A stretch of DNA of 64,000 nt, from NCBI GenBank assembly GCA_041655765.1, contig JBBAEU010000007.1, positions 1-64,000 on the forward strand. Direction: 5' to 3'. Each line of letters opens with the position of its first letter. Position 1 is the first letter of the stretch. A model generated the notes under the pieces. That model saw only the letters and a list, made by a program, of their open reading frames with translations. It was not told the DNA's origin and did not search any database. The translations under genes and the position numbers were made by a program. Shown in pieces: positions 1-7,708 of the stretch. The DNA comes from Brumimicrobium sp041655765 (GTDB lineage Bacteria > Bacteroidota > Bacteroidia > Flavobacteriales_D > Crocinitomicaceae).

Positions 1-370
1 CAATTTTGTCTTTAAACAAATACTTGGAAGATTGGGCATTCAAGAAATTATCTTTTGTTTTTTGAATGATGTTATTACTGTTCACAAAAAATAAAAAATT
101 ACGATGTCCTTTTTCGTACAAATGCAAGATTAAACCCGCCATTACCAATGTTTTTCCACTTCCTGTTGCCATATTATACAACAAGTGCATCGGTTTGTTG
201 GGTTTGCCTTCAAAATTTTCTTGCTCTAAATAAAGGTATCGCTTAAAAGCTTCTTCCTGATACAAACGAATATCGTATTTCAGATTGTCGCCGATGTGAC
301 TGGGTAATTTCACCTCCGCCAACGCTTTTCTGGCAAATGGATTATTGAATATTTCGTGTAAAAATGCCAT
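1..370 (-). CDS. res: Type III restriction enzyme Res subunit, N-terminal part (cut by window edge)
   Basis: I translated this stretch directly from the ATG at 370-368. It begins MAFLHEIFNNPFARKAL and runs off the left edge in frame, about 123 residues in. Residues about 60-76 contain MATGSGKTLVMAG, a Walker A (motif I) of superfamily 2 helicases, preceded by the RLYQEEAF Q-motif-like segment usual in DEAD/type III Res proteins. In this family the Res subunit couples ATP-driven motion on DNA to cleavage by a C-terminal PD-(D/E)XK domain, which is not visible here. It lies downstream of a mod-like methylase (916-2937) on the same strand, the usual mod-res order, but a GxxExxY gene sits between them. 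The family call is firm; whether the gene is intact cannot be seen. Confidence 0.85.
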   Translation of the reverse strand, partial: MAFLHEIFNNPFARKALAEVKLPSHIGDNLKYDIRLYQEEAFKRYLYLEQENFEGKPNKPMHLLYNMATGSGKTLVMAGLILHLYEKGHRNFLFFVNSNNIIQKTKDNFLNAQSSKYLFKDKI

Positions 371-398
371 AATTTATTGTTTAACCACTTATTTTTTT

Positions 399-442
399 AA
401 CCACATAGTGACATAGTCTTTTTTCTATGTATCTATGTGGTT
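399..442. repeat. Palindromic hairpin repeat, copy 1 (downstream side of GxxExxY gene)
   Basis: The left arm AACCACATAGTGACATAG (399-416) pairs with CTATGTATCTATGTGGTT (425-442), matching at 16 of 18 positions across an 8-base loop. The GxxExxY stop codon (444-442) lies at the edge of the right arm. Related copies are at 865-898, 9799-9843 and 9893-9938. All four lie in or at the edge of the accessory region. Confidence 0.85.
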
Positions 443-849
443 TATATTAATTTTCTAAAATATTCATTCACAAAAGTTTTTTGTCCTTCGTGAAAAATAT
501 TTGAGCAATTGAAATTGATTAGTAGTCCTTTTGGAACTTGCAGAAGTTTCATATAGGTTAGAAGCTGCGCTTCAAAAATTGGACTCATTTCTTGAACAGC
601 TTTTAATTCAACAACTAAACAATTCTCGACAAATAAATCACATCTAAAGTCAATATTTAGCATTTTCCCTTTATAGTTTACGGGTATGTTCATCTCTGTT
701 TGAAAATTTATTTTCCTATGTTTCAACTCTTCCATCATGCATTGATGATAAACACTTTCTAACAAGCCTCTACCCATTATTTTATGAACTTCTATTGCGC
801 TTCCAACTATTTCGTAAGTCAAATCGTCTAAATATTTCTTCGTCAACAT
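442..849 (-). CDS. GxxExxY family protein, PD-(D/E)XK nuclease fold
   Basis: Small protein of 135 residues from the ATG at 849-847 (MLTKKYLDDLTYEIVG). A longer reading would need a GTG inside the flanking hairpin, so I prefer the ATG, which follows AAGAAGAA. The signature GLLESVY fits the family motif GxxExxY. The later segment FRCDLFVENCLVVELKAV has the spaced D...ExK of a PD-(D/E)XK nuclease core. No biochemical function is firmly established for the family as far as I know. The gene splits mod from res in the type III system and has a palindromic repeat at each end (399-442 and 865-898), so the unit looks like an insertion. Whether it acts on those palindromes is my inference. Confidence 0.8.
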   Translation of the reverse strand: MLTKKYLDDLTYEIVGSAIEVHKIMGRGLLESVYHQCMMEELKHRKINFQTEMNIPVNYKGKMLNIDFRCDLFVENCLVVELKAVQEMSPIFEAQLLTYMKLLQVPKGLLINFNCSNIFHEGQKTFVNEYFRKLI

Positions 850-864
850 AATTTCTTCTTTTTT

Positions 865-898
865 AACCACATAGTTTTTTCTATGTATCTATGTGGTT
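865..898. repeat. Palindromic hairpin repeat, copy 2 (upstream side of GxxExxY gene)
   Basis: AACCACATAG (865-874) pairs with the end of CTATGTATCTATGTGGTT (881-898). The right arm is identical to that of copy 1 over 18 bases; the left arm is shorter by 8 bases. It lies between the GxxExxY start (849) and the mod stop (916). Confidence 0.85.
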
Positions 899-915
899 CA
901 CCAATCTGAATATAA

Positions 916-2937
916 TCATTTTGCTCCATAAAAATCATTTGTAATTTCTTTTTCTACTTCAGTACATTCAAAATCCGAATCATTTAGCGAAGAAAGATTG
1001 ACATACAATTGATTTTTGTCTAAAATCTCACAAAGGTGTTGCTTCTGTTCTGTTAAACTCAAAGCTTTGAACTCCTCAATATGCTCGTCTTGTTTTTTAA
1101 TATCCACATTGTAATTCAAAAAACTTTTTTCTTTCATTTGCTCCCAAATCTGTAAAAGTTCTCCCGTGTTTTTAGCTTCTTCAATTTTCTCAATAAAATT
1201 CTGGTTGTATTTTTTGAGTTCGAGATAGGTAAATGAGCCTCCGCCTTGCCAATTTACATCTTCATAATCTGAAATACCAGATTTATCACCATTAATAACA
1301 TTTGTAAGTCTATTTTTTGTTAATGTAATTTGATTGGTGATTTGTTCACAACCAATATATTGTCTATTCATTTTATGAGCCACAGCAGCAGTAGTACCAC
1401 TACCAATATGAAAATCTATTACAATATCATTTTCCTGTGTAATTAACTCAAATATTGTTTTTAATAAATACTCAGGTTTTTTGCCATTTTCTAACGTAAC
1501 ACCACCTTCTGGTCCAATACCAAGAAATGATATATCGTCCCACAGATTTGTCAAAATAGCTGATGGTAAAAATTCACCGTCAATCTCTCTAAACTTACTT
1601 GAAAAAAATGCCAAAGTCCTACCATTATAACAATATATATTTGAAGCGTTATCACGCACAACTTCAAATACTATGTCCCTATTTTTTTTTGATTTGGTAA
1701 TTACTTCTTGTATTGTTTTTGAAGGTTTTTGAAGAGTGTTTAGACTTACAACAGATTCCTTATTTTGGATTGCAAATAATTCCATTTCTTCGAATCTTTT
1801 TTGCTTCCAGTTTGTCCCAAATCTCTTCTTGAATTCCCTCCAATTTTTACAATTATGTTTATTATGGATTATTTCAGTTAAAGAAATTAGTTCCCATTTT
1901 TCAGGCTCATCATTTTTATTGCTAATATAATGTGAATAATCCTCTGAATAACCCGATTCTCTGTAAACAGAATTTGGCTTAAAATTACTTGTTTTCGAAT
2001 ATGCTACTACATATTCCGTTACATTTACAGGACAATCATTTATTGACCTATAGCTTGCTGTTGTGCCAGCTTTCAATGTTATTAGAGGTAGCTTATTTTC
2101 TCTTCCGAAAATTTCATCTAATAAAATTGATAAATAACTTAGTTCAATATGGTTGATACTTATAAAAATAGCACCTTCTTCAGATAATAGTTTATATGCT
2201 TCTCTTAACCTATTTCTCATAAAAGTAAGCCAAGTCGAATGGTTAAAATTATCATTATATTGAAAGCTATCAGAACCTGTATTATAAGGTGGGTCTATAT
2301 AGATAAGTTTTACCTTGCCTGCAAACTCTTTTTTTAAAGTGTGCAAAGCCAAAAGGTTGTTTCCTTTAATTATTAGATTGTCGGTAATGGTATCTTCGGG
2401 CAGTCCTCTTTTTTTATTAAGTTCAGCATCACGTGTAAAATCTTTAAAATCGTGTTCGCCATCTTTGTCAAAGGTTTTAGCGTTGGTAAGTACTTTTGGC
2501 TCTAAAAGTTGGGTGATTTCGTCTTGTGCTAAAATCTCGTTAAAAAAGATTTCTTCTCGTTTGTCTTCTTCCCTGCTTTGACCGCCTTCTAAAACACAAT
2601 CTTTAAAAGGCCAAACCAAAGCGACTTCATTGCGCTGTTTCAGGTATTTGCCATCAATGGTTAAACCTATTTTATTTTTATATTGTGTATAACTGTCGTT
2701 CAGGTAATTTTTCTGCTCCAAAAATTGAAGAAATAGTGCTTGGTTAAAAACTGTAACCCCTGCAATTTCTTTAAAAAAAGATGATTTAACGGTAGGTTCT
2801 TTTAATAAAAGTTCAATTAGTTCTTCATCAAAGCTTTGTGCTTTATTAATGACTACCCATTTTTTAAGTTCGCCATTATCGGAAACGTAATTGGGTTCTT
2901 TTTTGAGTTGAGATTCTAATATTTGGTATAATTTCAT
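916..2937 (-). CDS. mod: Type III restriction-modification DNA methyltransferase (Mod), N6-adenine, beta class
   Basis: Protein of 673 residues. Catalytic motif IV DPPY is at residues 215-218 (IYIDPPYNTGSDSF). The AdoMet-binding motif follows near the C-terminus (about 515-530) as DFHIGSGTTAAVAHK, so the order is that of beta-class amino-methyltransferases such as type III Mod. The usual DxFAGSGTT is altered to DFHIGSGTT, but the glycines are kept. The region between the motifs (about 280-490) should hold the target-recognition domain. The N-terminal 200 residues resemble the Mod N-terminal extension. The res start lies downstream at 370, with the GxxExxY unit between. The gene is 235 bases downstream of the adenine methylase, beyond a structured inverted repeat. 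Recognition sequence cannot be read from here. Confidence 0.9.
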   Translation of the reverse strand: MKLYQILESQLKKEPNYVSDNGELKKWVVINKAQSFDEELIELLLKEPTVKSSFFKEIAGVTVFNQALFLQFLEQKNYLNDSYTQYKNKIGLTIDGKYLKQRNEVALVWPFKDCVLEGGQSREEDKREEIFFNEILAQDEITQLLEPKVLTNAKTFDKDGEHDFKDFTRDAELNKKRGLPEDTITDNLIIKGNNLLALHTLKKEFAGKVKLIYIDPPYNTGSDSFQYNDNFNHSTWLTFMRNRLREAYKLLSEEGAIFISINHIELSYLSILLDEIFGRENKLPLITLKAGTTASYRSINDCPVNVTEYVVAYSKTSNFKPNSVYRESGYSEDYSHYISNKNDEPEKWELISLTEIIHNKHNCKNWREFKKRFGTNWKQKRFEEMELFAIQNKESVVSLNTLQKPSKTIQEVITKSKKNRDIVFEVVRDNASNIYCYNGRTLAFFSSKFREIDGEFLPSAILTNLWDDISFLGIGPEGGVTLENGKKPEYLLKTIFELITQENDIVIDFHIGSGTTAAVAHKMNRQYIGCEQITNQITLTKNRLTNVINGDKSGISDYEDVNWQGGGSFTYLELKKYNQNFIEKIEEAKNTGELLQIWEQMKEKSFLNYNVDIKKQDEHIEEFKALSLTEQKQHLCEILDKNQLYVNLSSLNDSDFECTEVEKEITNDFYGAK

Positions 2938-2952
2938 TTACTACGGTTTTAA

Positions 2953-3120
2953 AAAAGGAGCGTGAGCTAATTCCCTACTTGCAACCGAGGTTCTTGGAAA
3001 ACCTAACCACAAAGCAAAAGAACGCCCACGCTTTACCGTAGGCGTTTCCTCTTTTACTCTCCCTGTGGTTTTTGAAATTTTCCAAGATTTCGGTTACAGG
3101 ATTTTAAAGCGAAACGCTAA
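2953..3120. repeat. Nested long inverted repeat between two methylase genes
   Basis: This 235-base gap (2938-3172) has no credible ORF but is strongly structured. Nested pairs are GCAACCGA/TCGGTTAC-like outer arms (2981-2988 and 3090-3097), CTTGGAAAA (2993-3001) with TTTTCCAAG (3078-3086), AACCACA (3005-3011) with TGTGGTT (3064-3070), and AACGCC (3021-3026) with GGCGTT (3041-3046). It is more GC-rich than its surroundings. Read on the minus strand, the element ends in a T6 run at about 2957-2952. It could be a structured RNA, a mobile palindrome or a recombination site. I cannot choose between these. Confidence 0.7.
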
Positions 3121-3172
3121 TATTTTATATGTTTTTTATTTTTTTCTTATATGTTTTTGTTTTTAATTAATT

Positions 3173-4069
3173 CTAATCTATATATGCAATACTTTTAATC
3201 TTTTTTACTTTTTTAAACTTGATTGGATTATAGTCTTTTATATCTGGTTGAACCAAATTATCACTAAAAAACATTATCTCTTTTCCTTCTCTACTTTCGT
3301 AAGCTGTATGTTTAAATGAAAATTCTTTTTTAGGATAATCTGAATATAATTTTTGAATTTCGGGAACATTATCATAAGAAACAATCCATTTAATATTCTT
3401 TATGGCTTTAATTTTATCACTTACCATTTTATGACTGTCATCTTCATAATGATTCATATAAAGTGTACTTGCTTTCAAATAATAGGGTGGGTCAAAATAA
3501 AATATAATATTGTCATTTTTGGCTTCTTCTTGAATTTTATCAATTAGTTTAATGGCATCTTTCCTATAAAGTCTAATATTCTTTTTATGTTTTGAAATAT
3601 TTCTAATTCTTTGAATTAATTCAATCCTATTAAACCGGCAATCCATCAAGTAATTTCCATTCTGCTCAATTCCTCCCATTACGCCAGCATTGATTATTCC
3701 TGACCTATTTGTTCGATTTAAATAAAAAGTAGAAAAGCCAAGAGAAAGTAAATCAGCCTTTTCTTTATTAGCTTGAATTTCCTTTTGCTTTCTCCATTCT
3801 GGAATATTTAGTTCTGCATTCTCAATTAAATCACATAATTTATTTGTATTATTTAAAACCGAATGCCAAAAAGCGTAAATAGACCTATCTTTATCGTTGA
3901 TTGTGATTTTCTCAACAAATCCTTCTAAGAGTAAGAATAGTGCCACCGCAGCCCCTCCTGAATAAGGTTCTACATAATGCCCATTAATTTTATTATCAAT
4001 GCAAATTTTCGCAATGAATGAGGATAATTTATTTTTCCCACCTGGATATCTTAAAGGTGAATAATTCAT
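3173..4069 (-). CDS. DNA adenine methylase, D12 class (Dam family)
   Basis: Protein of 298 residues, the usual size for D12-class N6-adenine methylases. It starts MNYSPLRYPGGKNKL with the AdoMet-binding YPGGK (8-12). EPYSGGAAVAL (34-44) is the FxGxG-type motif I, and the catalytic DPPYY is at 193-197 in FYFDPPYYLKAS. All key motifs are present, so it should be active. Its ATG overlaps the stop of the upstream ATPase gene by four bases (ATGA), which means translational coupling. It is therefore the third gene of a ParB-like/ATPase/methylase operon rather than part of the type III system. Its methylation may mark self DNA or be part of an effector; this is inference. Other D12 enzymes occur in type II restriction systems, but no partner endonuclease of that kind is seen. 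Confidence 0.88.
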   Translation of the reverse strand: MNYSPLRYPGGKNKLSSFIAKICIDNKINGHYVEPYSGGAAVALFLLLEGFVEKITINDKDRSIYAFWHSVLNNTNKLCDLIENAELNIPEWRKQKEIQANKEKADLLSLGFSTFYLNRTNRSGIINAGVMGGIEQNGNYLMDCRFNRIELIQRIRNISKHKKNIRLYRKDAIKLIDKIQEEAKNDNIIFYFDPPYYLKASTLYMNHYEDDSHKMVSDKIKAIKNIKWIVSYDNVPEIQKLYSDYPKKEFSFKHTAYESREGKEIMFFSDNLVQPDIKDYNPIKFKKVKKIKSIAYID

Positions 4070-5622
4070 TTATTAATACGATTAATTAATTCAACAAAAC
4101 TATCATTAAATTCTTGAACAAGTTCTTTGTTTTCCTTCTTCCATACATTTAAAACTTTTGAAGCATTTCTGCCCCAAATTGGATAATGAGTATTGAACCA
4201 CTTTTTAGCTTTTTCTCTATCTGTCTGAATTTCATCATTTGAGTATTCTTGAAAGCAATATTGGTGATCAAAAGTCTCATCGATCTCATTCCACAAAGGA
4301 TGTGTGTCACTTAAATTAAATAAAAACTCTGATAACAATTGTTCTATGGATAAGTTAGTAGGCAAAAATAATACATTTTTAAGCTTTTTTGTTCTATTAA
4401 ATTGCCTAGCATCTTCTTTTACATCGCCATCCAAAACTATTATAGAATTTGGAAAGCTGAACGAAGGCACTTTAACCGAAGCTAATTGAATTATATTTCC
4501 ACAACCTAAACTGACATCTACAAAATTCACATATTTTGTTTTTTGACCAATTAAAGATTTAACAAAAACTGCTCCTTCTTTATCTTCGGTATATAAATCT
4601 ATTTTTTTTGTCCTTGATTTCCCTGTCAAAGTTCTATTCAGATGGTTTTTAATATACTGATAATTAGTGTCACCTTTTATATTTATTTTTCCATCTTCCT
4701 TTGTTAAAAACATTAATTTTACTTGTCCTTTCCTTCTTATATCTGATTGTATCCTATCTACTTGCTCTAATATAGTGAGTGAATGAGTAGTAAAGATTAT
4801 CTGAATTTTAAATTTTGAAGCAAAATTAATCAATGAATCAAAAAGTATTTTTTGTGAACCTGGATAAAAACTGGCATCTATTTCGTCTATCGCAAGAATA
4901 CCTCCTTTATAATCATTTTTATACTTTTCTTGCAATTTTTTAAAAGACAAAATCGATAAAAGTATTTTGCTCAGATTATCTTGCCCAGCGGAATTAGATT
5001 TCCAATCATAATGATCCGTATTCGCTCCAAGAGTTTGTTTGTTAGTACTTGACAAATAATTAGAACTTGTTACTTTGTCTTTTTCTCTTGTTAAAATTAG
5101 AATTTTGTTGAACCATTTTTTATAAAATTCAAAATCTTCATCTGATAGGGACTTTTGTTCATCAATATTCAGTTTTGTGTCTTCACCAATTGGTAATAAT
5201 CTTTTAAGACTTAAATAAATTACTGGTAATTGGATAAACCCAGACCCTTTGCTTCTGTCTCCTTTTTTCCAAAATCTTATAATACCTTTTGATTTATCTC
5301 TATAAATACTTTCAACTTCATAGGGAGGAAAAATATCATTTTCAAAGAATAATGTCCATTCGTGCTCACCTGCTTTATCAAATGCTTCAGAAATTTTAAA
5401 CTTATCAGCAAAGGAAGATACATAGTTCCCTCCAGATAAAGGTTTTTCACCTTTCATAGGATGATTCTCATCTGTAAGTGCGAAAGGTTGACTTAGCATT
5501 CCTAAAATTGTAGTCTTTTGGGTTCCATTTTGTCCAGAAATAGCAGTAATAAGGTTTCCTAATTCAAATTCCACATCTTGAAAACCTCTGAACTTTTTTA
5601 TGTGTATTTTATTTATTATCAT
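4066..5622 (-). CDS. AAA/ABC-type ATPase with C-terminal Toprim-like region (OLD/PARIS-like)
   Basis: Protein of 518 residues. Walker A GQNGTQKT is at 30-37, an ABC-like signature SAGQDNL at 211-217, Walker B LAIDEID at 243-249, and an H-loop histidine at 280 (FTTHS). After the ATPase comes YTEDKEGAVFVKSLI with a Glu at 346, then VLDGDVKED with the acidic DGD at 398-400, then LPTNLSIEQLL. This spacing fits a Toprim-type metal nuclease of the OLD or DUF4435 kind. In OLD-family nucleases and in the PARIS proteins AriA/AriB, an ATPase module works with a Toprim nuclease; here both are in one chain. The gene is coupled by ATGA overlaps to a ParB-like gene upstream and an adenine methylase downstream. 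Phage defence is likely but not shown. Confidence 0.78.
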   Translation of the reverse strand: MIINKIHIKKFRGFQDVEFELGNLITAISGQNGTQKTTILGMLSQPFALTDENHPMKGEKPLSGGNYVSSFADKFKISEAFDKAGEHEWTLFFENDIFPPYEVESIYRDKSKGIIRFWKKGDRSKGSGFIQLPVIYLSLKRLLPIGEDTKLNIDEQKSLSDEDFEFYKKWFNKILILTREKDKVTSSNYLSSTNKQTLGANTDHYDWKSNSAGQDNLSKILLSILSFKKLQEKYKNDYKGGILAIDEIDASFYPGSQKILFDSLINFASKFKIQIIFTTHSLTILEQVDRIQSDIRRKGQVKLMFLTKEDGKINIKGDTNYQYIKNHLNRTLTGKSRTKKIDLYTEDKEGAVFVKSLIGQKTKYVNFVDVSLGCGNIIQLASVKVPSFSFPNSIIVLDGDVKEDARQFNRTKKLKNVLFLPTNLSIEQLLSEFLFNLSDTHPLWNEIDETFDHQYCFQEYSNDEIQTDREKAKKWFNTHYPIWGRNASKVLNVWKKENKELVQEFNDSFVELINRINK

Positions 5623-7178
5623 TTTGGAATATTATTACTTAAAATGTCAAAAAGCGGCTCAAGATGCTTCCAAGCTCTTTTGTTATGCGATAAATCAATA
5701 ATTGTCTCAATATTATGAACTGCTAAGTCTAATTCATTTTTTATATTGTCAATGTAAAGTTTCAAATTTTTAAGTTGATTAGCGTCTAAATGATTGTCGA
5801 GCTCATTGTTTTTCACATAATCCAACATTATTTTCAAGGAAGCGTTGGAGTAATCTTTGTTTCCATTAAATTTTAAAATCCCCATAATAGGAGGTGTTTC
5901 AATTTCTCCTTGAACTTTATATTTACCTTTTATATGGCTAATTAAAGTCTCTATTTTCTTTAATCCATTTTTTTCGCTTTCTTCATTTGTTTTTAATGAT
6001 AAATTTTCTAATAATTTATTTTCTTTTAAGTAAAAATATAAAGACTGCTCAAGATAAGTTCGTAATAGAACAGCAAAAGAATAAACTTTATCAATAGGAA
6101 GATGTTTTAATTCAGAAAATAAGATGTCTAATTTTTCATTATCAAAAATGATTTCTTTTTCTCTTGCTATTATTAAATTATCATAGAGTTTTTTTCTAGA
6201 CCGCTTTCTCGTTCTTGTTACAGTTTTATTTTTTTCCTCTTCTAAACAGATTCTTTTTAATGAAGATTTACTTTCAACTATTGAAGCCTCTTCTATAATA
6301 TCTAAATTGAAATTAGAGTCTTTTTTAAGGTTGTCAATAAAAATCTTTTTATCGTCATCTTTATTAAAATCTCTGGAAAATCTTTCAGAATCCAATAGGA
6401 TTTTAAAAACTACAAGAATTCGCTTTTCAAACTCCTCTCTTGGCAAATTGATTATTAATCCCCCATTTTCATTATCAAAATTAACACCTATTAGTTTTCT
6501 TGCATCTTCAAAAGCATAGAATCTTTCTAGGTTGGTGATTTCAAAATCAGCAATATCAATCTTAATACCTGCTTCTTTTTCAAGAACTGTTTGTCCTTCA
6601 AGAAATAGATTATAAGCCTTGAGTGGTTTTAAGATTTTTGCTCTGCTCTCGTTTAGAACATCACAAATATCTTCAATACTTAAACCGTCTTCATAATACA
6701 TTTCTGCCACAAAGGCATATTGATTACCAGTCCTCCATTTTTCCAAACTATTTCCTTGATGTCTTTCATATATTATTGGATTTGCAAGAAGCCTATTCGG
6801 AGCTATATAACATTTTAATTTTTTATCTACTGGAAAGTCATTTTTTAAAATATTTTGAAGTAAAGTATTGGCTTTTGCATTAGAAAGATATTTCTTAGGG
6901 TCTTGTAATAATTTTAATGCCGCTGTCCTTCTATTTCCTTCAAGAACAACTTTTTTATTATTTTCTATACATATTATTGGTTCTTCACCAACAAAATAAC
7001 CTTCTTCGGATATTTTTTTTGCCAATTCATATACTTTTTCTTTTTCAATAAGAAATTTCATTATCTGAGTTTGATTCAAAGAAACACCTCTATACTTTAT
7101 TCTTGGATTATTTAAATCTAAGTTCAAAGAACTCAATGTGTATTCAAATGTTTCCCAAGTGGAATAATCAATATACAT
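5619..7178 (-). CDS. ParB/Srx-fold protein, first gene of the coupled trio
   Basis: Protein of 519 residues. The N-terminal 110 residues carry the ParB/sulfiredoxin pattern: LDLNNPRIKYRG (20-31), the helix ELAKKISEEGYF, then VVLEGNRRTAALKLLQ (77-92), the E-G-N-R-R motif that in ParB-like proteins binds and hydrolyses a nucleotide. A segment around 150-170 (EDGLSIEDICDVLNES) looks like a helix-turn-helix. The remaining 330 residues are helical and unknown to me. It is much longer than chromosomal ParB and no parA is nearby, so partitioning is unlikely. Its stop overlaps the ATPase start by four bases. Its promoter should lie in 7179-7306; I found no exact consensus match there. A role as DNA sensor or nuclease in a defence operon is inference. 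Confidence 0.75.
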   Translation of the reverse strand: MYIDYSTWETFEYTLSSLNLDLNNPRIKYRGVSLNQTQIMKFLIEKEKVYELAKKISEEGYFVGEEPIICIENNKKVVLEGNRRTAALKLLQDPKKYLSNAKANTLLQNILKNDFPVDKKLKCYIAPNRLLANPIIYERHQGNSLEKWRTGNQYAFVAEMYYEDGLSIEDICDVLNESRAKILKPLKAYNLFLEGQTVLEKEAGIKIDIADFEITNLERFYAFEDARKLIGVNFDNENGGLIINLPREEFEKRILVVFKILLDSERFSRDFNKDDDKKIFIDNLKKDSNFNLDIIEEASIVESKSSLKRICLEEEKNKTVTRTRKRSRKKLYDNLIIAREKEIIFDNEKLDILFSELKHLPIDKVYSFAVLLRTYLEQSLYFYLKENKLLENLSLKTNEESEKNGLKKIETLISHIKGKYKVQGEIETPPIMGILKFNGNKDYSNASLKIMLDYVKNNELDNHLDANQLKNLKLYIDNIKNELDLAVHNIETIIDLSHNKRAWKHLEPLFDILSNNIPK

Positions 7179-7306
7179 ATCTAATTGTTTTTTATAAAAT
7201 TAAAACAATTCATTTAATTTACTATTTTCAATAAGCATAATCTTAAAGATATCAAATTTTCCATTTTGCTCATAATCATTTAGTGAATTTTATTTCTCGA
7301 ATTTAA

Positions 7307-7708
7307 TTAATTCAACAACTCCCTCTCCAAATATACATATGATTGTGGCGCAGTAAAATTCTCAATAAACTCCATCGGGTCTTTTTCCGCTTCAAACTTT
7401 ACCACTTCTTTAATCACAATTCCAAATCCTTTTTCAGTTTCTTTATAATACTCAAAAAAGTCATCCTTATTAATTCCGCCCACTTGATGAAAGATTTTCC
7501 AAAGATTTTCGGGTGTATCTTCCACAATATTTGAGAAAGTAAAATAGCCAACAATCATTTTGATAGGTGAAGAGGAATAAATAAAAATTTTATCTACATT
7601 TTTCTTAAATATTCTTTTCCGAAACTCAACCGTTTTCACGCCTTCAAGTATTGCATTTGCATAAACGGGCTTAATCGATAATATAACGTCTGTCAAAGTA
7701 TCCTTCAT
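7307..7708 (-). CDS. ASCH domain protein (PUA-like fold)
   Basis: Small protein of 133 residues. The N-terminus VILSIKPVYANAILEGVKTVEFRKRIF is the typical opening of ASCH domains (SIKP...I..G.KT.EFRK), a PUA-related fold proposed to bind RNA or modified nucleic acid. The whole protein is one domain. The ATG at 7708 lies 38 bases inside the 3' end of the PIN-GNAT-EVE gene, in another frame, so the two are almost certainly co-expressed. Its partner ends in another PUA-like domain, which makes shared RNA or modified-base recognition plausible. Function is not known to me. Confidence 0.78.
   Translation of the reverse strand: MKDTLTDVILSIKPVYANAILEGVKTVEFRKRIFKKNVDKIFIYSSSPIKMIVGYFTFSNIVEDTPENLWKIFHQVGGINKDDFFEYYKETEKGFGIVIKEVVKFEAEKDPMEFIENFTAPQSYVYLERELLN

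Noticed and set aside
1736..1930. Plus-strand open frame inside mod
   Set aside because: Lies entirely inside a well supported gene with conserved motifs on the other strand; the same holds for the other antisense frames across the window.
2953..3120. Integron attC site
   Set aside because: The conserved GTTRRRY/RYYYAAC outer boxes are not where an attC would have them, and no integrase is visible; kept only as an alternative to test.
5619..7178. Chromosome- or plasmid-partition ParB
   Set aside because: No parA and no parS-like sites noticed; the protein is far longer than ParB and is coupled to an ATPase-Toprim gene and a methylase.
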